21,678 nucleotides of DNA from an uncultured Eubacteriales bacterium (GTDB lineage: Bacteria > Bacillota > Clostridia > Oscillospirales > Oscillospiraceae), in assembly GCA_902492005.1 (NCBI GenBank), contig CABUJV010000032.1, positions 1 through 21,678 of the forward strand. Direction: 5' to 3'. This document shows positions 7,742 to 14,945 of the stretch, one piece after another (position 1 is the stretch's first letter; every line of letters begins with the position of its first letter). Made by a program: the position numbers and the translations under genes. The notes below the pieces were generated by a model that was given only the letters and a program-made list of their open reading frames with translations, made no database searches and was not told where the DNA came from.

Positions 7742-7771
7742 CACCCAGCTTTCCTGTAAAATAGGGAGGGC

Positions 7772-8218
7772 TTACGCCTCCGCCACCACGACCTTGATGG
7801 CCCCGCTGACCTCGTAGCCCAGCTTGCACTTGAGCTCATAGGCGCCGTAGGCCTTGATGGGCTCGTCCTGGACGATCTTGGTCTTGGCCACGTCCAGGCC
7901 GTACTGGGCCTTGAGCCCCTCGGAGATCTCCTTGGAGGTGACGGCGCCGAACAGCCGCCCGCCCGCGCCGGCCTTGGCGGTGAGCTTGACCACACAGTCC
8001 TTGAGCTTGGCGGCGACGGCCTCGGCCTCAGCCTTCTCGGCGGCCTCCTGGGCCTTCCTGGCCTTCTCCTGCATCTTCATGGTGTTGACGTTCTCGGCGG
8101 TGGCCGGCACGGCCAGCTTCCGAGGCAGAAGGAAGTTGCGGGCGTAGCCGTCGCTGGCCTCGATGAGCTGGCCCTTCTTGCCCTGGCCCTTCACGTCCTG
8201 CTGTAAGATCACTTTCAT
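7772..8218 (-). CDS. rplI: Large ribosomal subunit protein bL9
   Basis: 148 residues, the standard length. bL9 binds 23S rRNA at the L1 stalk base and helps maintain reading frame. The N-terminal globular domain contains MKVILQQDVKGQGKKGQLIE and the DGYARNFLLPRKLA signature (23-36). A long charged connecting helix follows (about 45-75) and then the C-terminal domain GRLFGAVTSKEISEGLK (87-103). ATG at 8218 has GAGGAGG eight bases upstream. An in-frame extension upstream runs into gdpP and is rejected. It lies 13 bases after gdpP. Confidence 0.97.
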   Translation of the reverse strand: MKVILQQDVKGQGKKGQLIEASDGYARNFLLPRKLAVPATAENVNTMKMQEKARKAQEAAEKAEAEAVAAKLKDCVVKLTAKAGAGGRLFGAVTSKEISEGLKAQYGLDVAKTKIVQDEPIKAYGAYELKCKLGYEVSGAIKVVVAEA

Positions 8219-8231
8219 GGTAAAAACCTCC

Positions 8232-10229
8232 TCAATCTTCATCAAAATACTGGTCGATGGCCCGCAGCAGCTGCTGGAGGACCGCCTCCACGCTGCCGGA
8301 GGGCACCTGGGCCCCCGCCGTGGCGGCATTGCCGCCGCCCCCCAGCTTCTCCAGCACCACCTGCACGTTGGTGTTGCCCATGCTCCGGGCCGAGATAATG
8401 ACCCGCTCCCCGCCGGCATCGGGGAAGAGCACAAAGGAGGCGTCGATGCCGGAGATGTTCAGCAGCTCGTCGGCGGCCTGGGCGGCGGTCACCCGGCCCA
8501 CCGTGTGGTCCACGGCGGCCACGGCGATGTCGTTGTGGTACATCCGGGCGGTCTGGATGATGTCGTAGCGGGCGATGGTGCCCGCCAAATCGTTCTGGAA
8601 CAGCTTGCGCACGTCGCCGGTGTCGGCGCCGGAACGGCGCAGGAAGGCCGCCGCCTCGAAGGTGCGGCTGCCGGTGCGCATGGTGAAATTCTTGGTGTCC
8701 AGCACCATGCCGGCCAGCAGGGCCTCCGCCTCGATGCGCAGCAGGTCCGAGGGCTCCATGATGTACTGGATGAGCTCGGTGACCAGTTCGCTGGCCGAGG
8801 AGGCATAGGGCTCGTGAAAGTTCAGCGCCGCGTTGCCGATGTAGGAGGCCGCCCGGCGGTGGTGGTCGATGACGGCCACCCGGGTGCAGCACTCCAGCAG
8901 ATCCTCCGACTGGACCTGCTCCGGCCGGTTGGTGTCCACCACCACCAGCAGGGTCCGGGGGTCGGCCAGGATGATGGCGTCCTGGGCGGAGAGGAAGGAA
9001 TCCTTGTACTCCGGAGTCTGGGCCAGCTTGTCGGCCATCCCGGCGGCGGGGTTGTTGCCCGGCTCCCGGATGATGCGGGCCTGCACTCCCCGCTTGCGGG
9101 CGATGGCGCACACGCCGGTAATGGCGCCGATGCAGTCCAGGTCGGGGAACTTGTGCCCCATGACGAACACCCGGGAGGAGTCGGCGATGAGCTCGCCCAA
9201 GGCGTTGGCCATGACCCGGCTTTTGACCTTGGTGCGCTTCTCCATCTCCTTATTGTGCCCGCCGTAGAACTCAAAGTTGAACTTGTTTTTAACGACGGCC
9301 TGGTCGCCGCCCCGGGACAGGGCCATCTCAATGGAGAGGGAGGCATACTCCAGCAGCTCCTTGAGACTGGGAGCGTCCCGCCCCACGCCGATGGAGAGGG
9401 TGGGGGACACGCCGTTGGGGCCGGGGATCTCCCGCACCTTGTCCAACAGGTCGAATTTGGCGTCCACAAAGCCCTCGAGGTACTGCTCCTCAAAGACGAA
9501 GAGGTAACGGTCCCGGTCGTACCGGGAGAACAGCCCGCCGGTGGGGGCCACCCAGGCGGCCAGACGCTTGTTGATCTCGCTGAGCATGGCGGTGCGGGCG
9601 GACTCGTCGGTGTTTTTCACCACGTCCTCGTAGTTGTCCAGCAGCAGCAGTGCCACCACGGGCCGGCTGCTGCGCAGGGTCTGCCGGTCGGCGGAGTAGC
9701 CGGTGACCTCCACCCAGTAGGTGGTGGCCATGCTGGACGCGCGGCCCCGCCGCTCCTCGGAGCGCACCAGGTTGCCGAAGACCAGAAACTTCCGCTGGCC
9801 CACCGTCACCTCACCGGGGCACTCGGTCTTGCCCTCCAGCAGCCAGCGGGTATGGAAGCCGGGTACGGCGGCGGAGAGCTTGGTGTCAAACAGGTGGTCC
9901 CGGCCGTCGGTGAGCTGGAGGAACCGCTCGTTGGACCAGACGACCTCGTCGGTGTCCGGGTGGAAGATGACCATGGGCAGCGGGGAGTTGAGCATGGTAT
10001 CCCGGGTGGCCATGTCCATATTGGCGGATACGCTCTCCAGATAGCGGAGCATCTCTTTCTTCCGGCGGCTGCTGTTGCGGCGGAGGTAAAAGAAGAGGAC
10101 GACCACCACCACCCCCTCCGCGGCGGCCACGGGCAGGCTGAAAAGAGCGGAGGCCGCGGCAAAACAGACCAGACAAAACAGATAGAGGCCCAGACTGGGC
10201 TCCAAAAGCCGGGAGAGCCGCTTGTTCAT
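8232..10229 (-). CDS. gdpP: Cyclic-di-AMP phosphodiesterase GdpP (DHH family)
   Basis: 665 residues, typical of GdpP/YybT. It hydrolyses the essential second messenger c-di-AMP to pApA at the membrane, which affects potassium and osmolyte uptake, cell-wall homeostasis and beta-lactam tolerance. Two membrane segments (about 13-30 and 33-50) are followed by a PAS-like region (70-150), a degenerate GGDEF domain ending with SRGGDQA (305-311), and the DHH/DHHA1 catalytic module. Catalytic residues are visible: H359, D363 and D365 in GHKFPDLD, D432 in VVVDTN, and the DHH triad D455-H456-H457. The GGGN segment at 630-633 matches the DHHA1 glycine motif. ATG 10229 has AGGAGG seven bases upstream. It is the first gene of the operon. 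A small 5-bp GC hairpin (10248-10262) lies in the leader just before the ribosome binding site. Confidence 0.96.
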   Translation of the reverse strand: MNKRLSRLLEPSLGLYLFCLVCFAAASALFSLPVAAAEGVVVVVLFFYLRRNSSRRKKEMLRYLESVSANMDMATRDTMLNSPLPMVIFHPDTDEVVWSNERFLQLTDGRDHLFDTKLSAAVPGFHTRWLLEGKTECPGEVTVGQRKFLVFGNLVRSEERRGRASSMATTYWVEVTGYSADRQTLRSSRPVVALLLLDNYEDVVKNTDESARTAMLSEINKRLAAWVAPTGGLFSRYDRDRYLFVFEEQYLEGFVDAKFDLLDKVREIPGPNGVSPTLSIGVGRDAPSLKELLEYASLSIEMALSRGGDQAVVKNKFNFEFYGGHNKEMEKRTKVKSRVMANALGELIADSSRVFVMGHKFPDLDCIGAITGVCAIARKRGVQARIIREPGNNPAAGMADKLAQTPEYKDSFLSAQDAIILADPRTLLVVVDTNRPEQVQSEDLLECCTRVAVIDHHRRAASYIGNAALNFHEPYASSASELVTELIQYIMEPSDLLRIEAEALLAGMVLDTKNFTMRTGSRTFEAAAFLRRSGADTGDVRKLFQNDLAGTIARYDIIQTARMYHNDIAVAAVDHTVGRVTAAQAADELLNISGIDASFVLFPDAGGERVIISARSMGNTNVQVVLEKLGGGGNAATAGAQVPSGSVEAVLQQLLRAIDQYFDED

Positions 10230-10284
10230 TCCTACACCTCCTGGACGCCCCCTCTCCGGGGGACGGGCATAACTCAGATAGTCT

Positions 10285-10313
10285 ATTTTATCAGAAAAGT
10301 TTTGAAATTACAA
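10285..10313 (-). promoter_or_regulatory. Sigma-A promoter of the gdpP-rplI-dnaB-tilS-hpt-ftsH-macrodomain operon
   Basis: On the minus strand, -35 TTGTAA (10308-10313), a 17-base AT-rich spacer and -10 TAAAAT (10285-10290). The predicted leader is about 50 bases long. Confidence 0.75.
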
Positions 10314-10366
10314 GAGCGGGGGCCAACCTTCGCCGCCCTGGCCTTGAAATATGCTCACCGGTTTTA

Positions 10367-10384
10367 CGGCGTACTTGTACGCCG
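10367..10384. promoter_or_regulatory. 18-bp perfect dyad overlapping the dehydrogenase -35 box
   Basis: CGGCGTAC-TT-GTACGCCG: eight paired bases on each side of a 2-base centre, covering the -35 hexamer TTGTAC. The position is that of a repressor operator. No adjacent regulator gene is present, so the binding protein is unknown. Confidence 0.55.
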
Positions 10385-10403
10385 CCAGACCGGATGGTAT
10401 AAT
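10375..10403 (+). promoter_or_regulatory. Sigma-A promoter of the 2-hydroxyacid dehydrogenase gene
   Basis: -35 TTGTAC (10375-10380), exactly 17 bases, -10 TATAAT (10398-10403). Transcription would start near 10410, which rules out the in-frame start codons upstream of it for the dehydrogenase. Confidence 0.82.
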
Positions 10404-10434
10404 CTTCTCAACAGAATGGGGGGGAAAACGCGGG

Positions 10435-11370
10435 ATGCAAGTTGTGATTGTCGGCCGGTTTCCGGAAAATGCAAAGAGGAGGATCATGAGCTGCTTTCCA
10501 CACGACTGGAAGATTCACATCCTTCCACCGGAGGAGACCGGTCGCTGCCTGGAGGACGCAGACGTGGTTATCCCGGAGCACATCCGGGTGGACGACGCGT
10601 TTCTGGACCGGGCTCCGAAGCTGCTTCTTGTACAGACGGGCGCCGGATTTGACAACGTGGACATAGATGCGTGTACAAGGCGTGGAATCCGGGTCTGCAG
10701 CGCCGCGGGCATCAACGCGGCAGCCGTGGCGGAGCACGTGATGGCGCTGATCTTCTGCTGGTACAAAAACATCCATGTGCTGGACCGGACCATGAAAGCG
10801 GGGGGAGGCGAGTGGGATCTGGATTACACGGGAGCCGAGCTCTCCGGCAAGACCATCGGCATCCTTGGGCTTGGCGCGATCGGGCGGAGGGTGGCGAAGT
10901 ATTCCGGCGCATTTGATATGCGGGTGCTGGGGTACAGCCGAAGGCCGGCTGCTTTGCCGGGGGTGGAGCCGGCAGAGCTGGACAGTCTTTATGCGCAGAG
11001 CGATATCATCACGCTGCACGTGCCGCTGAACGATTCCACCCGGCACATGATTGGCCGCGACGCATTCGCGAAGATGAAAAGCACCGCGCTTCTTGTCAAC
11101 ACGGCGCGGGGCGCTCTCGTGGATGAAAATCAGCTCATAGAGGCACTGAAGCAGCGCAGGATCGGCGGCGCATGCCTGGATGTGTACGAGGACGAGCCGC
11201 TTGCCCGCAGCAGTCCCCTGCGCGATCTTCCAAATGTGATTTTGACGCCGCACACTGCGGGACTGCCGGACGGTGTGCGGTTTCATGAAAAACGGTATGC
11301 GTTTTTTGCCGGCAATATTTCCAAGGTGCTCCATGGGGAACGGCCGGAAAACGCCCTCAATGCGTTTTAA
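10435..11370 (+). CDS. D-isomer-specific 2-hydroxyacid dehydrogenase family protein
   Basis: 311 residues from ATG 10435 (MQVVIVGRFP). The upstream in-frame start at 10351 lies before the predicted transcription start. The family reduces 2-keto acids to D-2-hydroxyacids with NAD(P)H, and the exact substrate (glyoxylate, hydroxypyruvate, pyruvate, 3-phosphoglycerate) is not decided by sequence. The N- and C-terminal substrate-binding parts flank a Rossmann domain with GLGAIG (145-150). The catalytic set is complete: R225 in VNTARG, E254 in YEDEP and H273 in TPHTAG. No ACT domain is present, so it is not the long form of SerA. Only a G-rich stretch with a weak Shine-Dalgarno precedes the start. 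The gene is monocistronic, less GC-rich than both neighbours by eye, and uses GCG, CCG and GAT where neighbours use GCC, CCC and GAC, which suggests acquisition. Confidence 0.88.
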   Translation: MQVVIVGRFPENAKRRIMSCFPHDWKIHILPPEETGRCLEDADVVIPEHIRVDDAFLDRAPKLLLVQTGAGFDNVDIDACTRRGIRVCSAAGINAAAVAEHVMALIFCWYKNIHVLDRTMKAGGGEWDLDYTGAELSGKTIGILGLGAIGRRVAKYSGAFDMRVLGYSRRPAALPGVEPAELDSLYAQSDIITLHVPLNDSTRHMIGRDAFAKMKSTALLVNTARGALVDENQLIEALKQRRIGGACLDVYEDEPLARSSPLRDLPNVILTPHTAGLPDGVRFHEKRYAFFAGNISKVLHGERPENALNAF

Positions 11371-11562
11371 GGGCGGCGGGTGGCCTTTTGCTCCGCGCCG
11401 GACAGACTCATCCCCATTGAATCGGAACATCCTGCGCAAGACGGCTTTGGCTTTTTGCAAAGGCGACGGCATGGAAAAGCGGGTCAGCCTGCCCGCCTTC
11501 GGCGGCGGAAATAATGACAGGAGCCCCGCGGCGGAACGAGACGTTTTCCGTCACTTTCTCTA
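11371..11562 (+). other. Non-coding or relic segment after the dehydrogenase
   Basis: About 190 bases with no convincing gene. It holds short imperfect hairpins (CCGCC-TTC-GGCGG near 11490, and a CTTTG...CAAAG pair near 11450). It also holds a 39-codon frame from ATG 11471, but that has only a weak AAGG upstream and runs through the ilvE promoter, so I do not call it. No good terminator for the dehydrogenase is visible. Composition resembles the dehydrogenase rather than the core genes. Confidence 0.4.
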
Positions 11563-11591
11563 TTGCAGTAAAGTGGTGAGGCTGATATAAT
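11563..11591 (+). promoter_or_regulatory. Sigma-A promoter of the branched-chain aminotransferase gene
   Basis: -35 TTGCAG (11563-11568), 17 bases, -10 TATAAT (11586-11591). The leader is only about 30 bases, leaving no room for a T-box or other riboswitch. Confidence 0.82.
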
Positions 11592-11629
11592 AACTTCTAA
11601 TCTACAATGTTGCAGGGAGGCCATCCACC

Positions 11630-12694
11630 ATGGAGGAGATCAAGATCCAGCGCGCCACCACTCTCAAGCCCAAGCCGGACTTCAATACCCTGGGCTTCGG
11701 CAAGGTTTTTTCCGACCACATGTTCCTGATGAACTACACCGCAGGCCAGGGATGGCACGATCCCCGTATCGTACCCTACGGCCCCTTCGCCCTGGAGCCC
11801 TCCGCCATGGTATTCCACTATGCCCAGGAGGTCTTTGAGGGCCTGAAGGCCTATCGGACTGCCGACGGTCGCATCCAGCTCTTCCGGCCCATCGACAACG
11901 CCAGAAGACTCAACGACTCCTGTGAGCGGCTGTGCATCCCCGCCATCGACGAGAATCTGTTCGTGGAGGCCGTCAAGACGCTGGTCACTGTGGACAAGGA
12001 GTGGGTGCCCGATCAGCCCGGCACCTCCCTGTATATCCGCCCCTTCGTCATCGCCACCGACGCCAGCCTGGGAGTCCATGCCTCCCACACCTACCTTTTC
12101 TGCATCATCACCGGACCCGTGGGAGCCTACTACGCCGAGGGCATCAACCCGGTGAAGATCTACGTGGAGGATGACGACGTCCGGGCGGTCAAGGGCGGCA
12201 CCGGCTACACCAAGTGCGGCGGCAACTACGCCGCCTCCATCCGGGCCGGCGAGCGGGCCGAGGGGCAGGGCTACGCCCAGGTGCTGTGGCTGGACGGCGT
12301 CCACCGCAAGTACATCGAGGAAGTGGGCTCCATGAACGTTATGTTCAAGGTGGACGGCAAGATCATCACCCCCCAGCTCACCGGCTCCGTGCTGCCCGGC
12401 ATCACCCGCCGCTCCTGCCTGGAGCTGCTGCGGGACTGGGGCTACACCGTGGAAGAGCGCCTCATCACCGCCCAGGAGCTCTTTGACGCCGCCGGCAGCG
12501 GCAAGCTGGAGGAGGCCTGGGGCACCGGCACCGCCGCCGTCGTCTCTCCCATCGGCGAGATGGGCTGGGAGGGCCGCCATGTGGTGGTCAACGGCGGGGA
12601 GATCGGCTCTCTGACCCACAGATTGTACGACACTCTGGTGGGCATCCAGTGGGGCACCGAGCCGGATCCCTACGGCTGGACCGTCCAGCTCTGA
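11630..12694 (+). CDS. ilvE: Branched-chain amino acid aminotransferase
   Basis: 354 residues, the length of the BCAT2-like (eukaryotic-type) class IV aminotransferases common in Firmicutes. It exchanges the amino group between Leu/Ile/Val and 2-oxoglutarate using PLP, as the last step of synthesis or first step of degradation. The PLP lysine is K195 in GGTGYTKCGGNYAAS. Other fold-type IV segments are FHYAQEVFEGLKAYR (62-76), DNARRLNDSCERL (89-101) and YIEEVGSMNVMF. GGGAGG lies nine bases before ATG 11630. The gene is monocistronic, with its own promoter and terminator. A branched-chain amino acid exporter pair lies about 1.2 kb downstream on the same strand, so supply and export of these amino acids are encoded close together. 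Confidence 0.95.
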   Translation: MEEIKIQRATTLKPKPDFNTLGFGKVFSDHMFLMNYTAGQGWHDPRIVPYGPFALEPSAMVFHYAQEVFEGLKAYRTADGRIQLFRPIDNARRLNDSCERLCIPAIDENLFVEAVKTLVTVDKEWVPDQPGTSLYIRPFVIATDASLGVHASHTYLFCIITGPVGAYYAEGINPVKIYVEDDDVRAVKGGTGYTKCGGNYAASIRAGERAEGQGYAQVLWLDGVHRKYIEEVGSMNVMFKVDGKIITPQLTGSVLPGITRRSCLELLRDWGYTVEERLITAQELFDAAGSGKLEEAWGTGTAAVVSPIGEMGWEGRHVVVNGGEIGSLTHRLYDTLVGIQWGTEPDPYGWTVQL

Positions 12695-12705
12695 GAACGC
12701 CGGCA

Positions 12706-12742
12706 CAAGGCCGCGGACACCCAGTGTCCGCGGCCTTGTTTT
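12706..12742 (+). terminator. Intrinsic terminator of ilvE
   Basis: A perfect 15-bp stem (12706-12720 with 12724-12738), 3-base loop CCA, followed by TTGTTTT on the plus strand. It lacks a U-run on the minus strand, so it mainly serves ilvE. Confidence 0.88.
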
Positions 12743-12796
12743 GTCCACCGGGGATCCCAGTTCGGAGAAGGGGCAGACCGGCCGTGAGGACATCTG

Positions 12797-13690
12797 TTAT
12801 TTGCCCCAGATCAGGGTCAGGGCCTTCTGCCGGTTTTGAATTTCCACCGTTTCCGGCGCGCCGCCGTACTCCCCGTCCAGAGTCCAGGTCAGCTCCTCCT
12901 GGGTGACGACCCGAAGACGGCTGGTGTGGAACGCCACGATCATGTCGCTCTCCACGGTGTTCTGGCGGGTCAGGGAGCGCAGGGCGCTCTGGAACTCCGC
13001 CGGGTTCCGGGGCAGGCGGATCAGCACCACCTCGAACAGTCCGTCGTCCAGAGCCACCCGCTCCGGCGGGAAGAGCTGAAAGCCCCCCACCGAGATGGTG
13101 TTGGACACCATGCCGTAGATGAAGTCCCCCTCCACGGCGCCTCCGTCGTGCTCGACGGTCAGGTGGTAGCCCTTGAGCAGAGAGCCCAGCTTGGTGGCCC
13201 CCTCCAACAGATAGGCCAGGTGGCCGAAGGTGTTCTTGAAGGGCTGGGGGGTGTCGTAGGACACGTCGGTAAAGGCGCCGAAGGCGGCCACGTAGACGAA
13301 AAAACGGTCGTTGAACACCCCGATGTCGCAGGGGCGGGCCACGCCGGACACGGCGGACTCGGCGGCCTTGTCCATGCCCTTGGGCAGGTCCAGGTTCCGA
13401 GAGAAGTCGTTGGTGGTGCCGGCGGGGATGTAGCCCACCAGGGGGGGCGCCTCCAGTCCCATCAGGCCGGTGACCACCTCGTTGAGGGTACCGTCGCCGC
13501 CGCAGCACACCACCCGGTCGTACCGGCGGCCGATGGCGGCGGCCAGCCGGGTGGCGTCCCCGGGCCCCTGGGTGGGCCAGGCGCTGGTCAGATACCCCGC
13601 CTTGGAGAAGGCGTCCAGAATGGCGGCGAGCTGGGGGCGCACCTGGCCCTTGCCCGCCTGCGGATTGTAGATAAAGAGCAGTTTTTTCAT
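12797..13690 (-). CDS. Diacylglycerol kinase-family lipid kinase (DagK/YegS-like)
   Basis: 297 residues, the usual size of the DAGK catalytic family. It phosphorylates diacylglycerol or a related lipid at the inner face of the membrane, for example to recycle diacylglycerol released by lipoteichoic acid synthesis. Motifs seen: NPQAGKG (9-15), the nucleotide-binding GGDGTLNEV (64-72), PAGTTNDFSR (89-98), the metal-binding ALDDGLFEV (213-221), and LDGE (271-274) with the likely general base. ATG at 13690 has GGAGG six bases upstream. The longer frame from 13765 crosses the promoter region and is rejected. A TATAAT box at 13736-13741 suggests a promoter. DgkB versus YegS-like specificity is not decided. 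Confidence 0.92.
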   Translation of the reverse strand: MKKLLFIYNPQAGKGQVRPQLAAILDAFSKAGYLTSAWPTQGPGDATRLAAAIGRRYDRVVCCGGDGTLNEVVTGLMGLEAPPLVGYIPAGTTNDFSRNLDLPKGMDKAAESAVSGVARPCDIGVFNDRFFVYVAAFGAFTDVSYDTPQPFKNTFGHLAYLLEGATKLGSLLKGYHLTVEHDGGAVEGDFIYGMVSNTISVGGFQLFPPERVALDDGLFEVVLIRLPRNPAEFQSALRSLTRQNTVESDMIVAFHTSRLRVVTQEELTWTLDGEYGGAPETVEIQNRQKALTLIWGK

Positions 13691-13735
13691 GTCGTTCCTC
13701 CGGGCGTCTGCAGTTGGCTGTCGATAGTATTGTGT

Positions 13736-13741
13736 ATTATA
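13736..13741 (-). promoter_or_regulatory. Candidate -10 box for the lipid kinase gene
   Basis: A perfect TATAAT on the minus strand, 45 bases before the start codon, but no recognisable -35 hexamer at 16-18 bases. It could depend on an activator. Confidence 0.35.
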
Positions 13742-13801
13742 CAAGTTTTTTCCCAAAAGCGCCACCCTTTTTCACGAGGGGGAGAAATTCCGGCCGCCCG
13801 C

Positions 13802-13830
13802 TTGCTTTTTGGCGGTAAAGCGCTTACAAT
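13802..13830 (+). promoter_or_regulatory. Sigma-A promoter of azlC-azlD
   Basis: -35 TTGCTT (13802-13807), 17 bases, -10 TACAAT (13825-13830). The predicted leader is about 25 bases. Confidence 0.75.
13815..13828 (+). promoter_or_regulatory. cre-like (CcpA) site inside the azlC promoter
   Basis: GTAAAGCGCTTACA matches the catabolite-responsive element pattern TGWAARCGYTWNCW at 11 of 13 defined positions, missing the first two. It has the palindromic core AAGCGCTT, lies between and partly over the -35 and -10 boxes, and would repress if bound. Confidence 0.42.
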
Positions 13831-13861
13831 GTTTTTACTTTTCACAATGGGGTGATGTCGC

Positions 13862-14569
13862 GTGAACCGCCGCGCCTTTGCCGCCGCCTTCCCGGCCACC
13901 GTGCCGGTGCTGATGGGGTATCTGTCCATCGGCATCGCCTTCGGGCTGATGCTGGAGGCCATCGGGTACAATTTTATCTGGGCCTTTTTCATGTCCCTGA
14001 CCATCTACGCCGGGTCGGGGCAGTACATGGGGGTGGAGCTCCTGGCCACCGGGGCGGCCCTGGTCAACGTGGCCGTTCTGACCTTGATCCTCAACTTCCG
14101 GCATCTGGTCTACGGCCTGAGCCTGCTGGAGAAGTTCCGGGGCATGGGGGTGCGGAAGCTGTATATGATCTTCTCCCTCACCGATGAAACCTATGCCCTG
14201 CTCTCCTCCGCCCGGGTGCCCGAGCGGGTGGACCCCCACGACTACTATTTCGCCGTGGCGGTGCTGGATCACTGCTACTGGATCCTAGGCTCGGTCATCG
14301 GCAGCGTGGCGGGCGCCCTGATCCAGTTTGACACCACCGGCATCGACTTTGCCATGACGGCCCTCTTCCTCGTCATCGCGGTGGACCAGTGGAGCACCTA
14401 CCGCTCTCATCTGCCCGCCCTGCTGGGGGCCGGCATCACGGTGACCTCCCTGGTGGTCATGGGGGCGGCGAACATGCTGATTCCGGCCCTGTGCGTCATC
14501 ATCGCGGCCCTGCTGGCTCTCCGCGTCCGGCTGGACCGGGATGCGGACGCGGAAAAGGAGGCGGTCTGA
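13862..14569 (+). CDS. azlC: Branched-chain amino acid exporter, large subunit AzlC
   Basis: 235 residues, the family length. AzlC and AzlD together export branched-chain amino acids and analogues such as 4-azaleucine. The N-terminal family segment PVLMGYLSIGIAFGLMLEA (14-32) is present, followed by SLTIYAGSGQYMGVELL (45-61) and LILNFRHLVYGLSLL (74-88), all characteristic. About seven membrane segments are predicted, and the tail is charged. The start is GTG 13862, chosen because GGGGTGAT, an extended match to the anti-Shine-Dalgarno, ends five bases before it. The stop abuts azlD directly. Confidence 0.94.
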   Translation: MNRRAFAAAFPATVPVLMGYLSIGIAFGLMLEAIGYNFIWAFFMSLTIYAGSGQYMGVELLATGAALVNVAVLTLILNFRHLVYGLSLLEKFRGMGVRKLYMIFSLTDETYALLSSARVPERVDPHDYYFAVAVLDHCYWILGSVIGSVAGALIQFDTTGIDFAMTALFLVIAVDQWSTYRSHLPALLGAGITVTSLVVMGAANMLIPALCVIIAALLALRVRLDRDADAEKEAV

Positions 14570-14905
14570 ATGGTCCTCTCCACCGGACAGGCGGCAGCCT
14601 CCATCGCCGTCATGGCGGCGGTGACCTTCCTCACCCGGGCTCTGCCCTTTCTCCTCTTTGACCGGGGCGGACATCCTCCCAAGCTGATCCTCTACCTGGG
14701 CCGGGTCCTGCCGCCGGCGGTCATCGCCATGCTCATCGTCTACTGCCTGCGCACGGTGAGCTTCGCCGCCGTGCCCCAGTGGGCCCCTCAGCTCATCGCC
14801 GCCGCCGCGGTGGTGAGCCTCCACCTGTGGAAGCACAACAACCTGCTGTCCATCTTCGGCGGCACGGTGCTGTATATGGTGCTGGTGCAGGCGGTATTTG
14901 TGTGA
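14570..14905 (+). CDS. azlD: Branched-chain amino acid exporter, small subunit AzlD
   Basis: 111 residues with about four membrane segments, the normal size of AzlD. The family pattern TFLTRALPFLLF (19-30) and YLGRVLPPAVIAMLIVYCL (42-60) is clear. ATG follows the azlC TGA without a gap, and AAGGAGG lies eight bases upstream in the end of azlC, so the two are translationally coupled and expected to form one transporter. The segment LWKHNNLLSIFGGTVLYM is also typical. Confidence 0.93.
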   Translation: MVLSTGQAAASIAVMAAVTFLTRALPFLLFDRGGHPPKLILYLGRVLPPAVIAMLIVYCLRTVSFAAVPQWAPQLIAAAAVVSLHLWKHNNLLSIFGGTVLYMVLVQAVFV

Positions 14906-14940
14906 TAAAAAGGCGCCGGACCTGGCAGGGCCCGGCGCCT
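14906..14940 (-). terminator. Intrinsic terminator of spoIIP
   Basis: A 9-bp outer stem (14932-14940 with 14911-14919) plus a short inner stem, followed on the minus strand by TTTTTATC. It starts six bases after the spoIIP stop. The plus strand has no U-run, so azlD termination here would be weaker. Confidence 0.8.
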
Positions 14941-14945
14941 CTCGG

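Noticed and set aside
5242..7759. Long plus-strand frames opposite tilS and dnaB
   Set aside because: They mirror the codon structure of the genuine minus-strand genes and carry no family motifs.
8163..10652. An 829-codon open frame on the plus strand
   Set aside because: It lies antisense to gdpP over its whole length, its composition is the Val/Gly/His-rich pattern of an antisense frame of a GC-rich gene, and it lacks domain motifs.
10408..11472. A 354-codon minus-strand frame opposite the dehydrogenase
   Set aside because: The plus-strand protein has complete catalytic motifs and a matching promoter, and the minus-strand frame has none.
11471..11590. A 39-codon plus-strand ORF between the dehydrogenase and ilvE
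   Set aside because: It has only a weak ribosome binding site, and its 3' half contains the ilvE promoter. No terminator or conserved context supports it.
11592..11629. A T-box or leader attenuator for the aminotransferase gene
   Set aside because: The predicted transcript leader is only about 30 bases, too short for a T-box, and shows no terminator.
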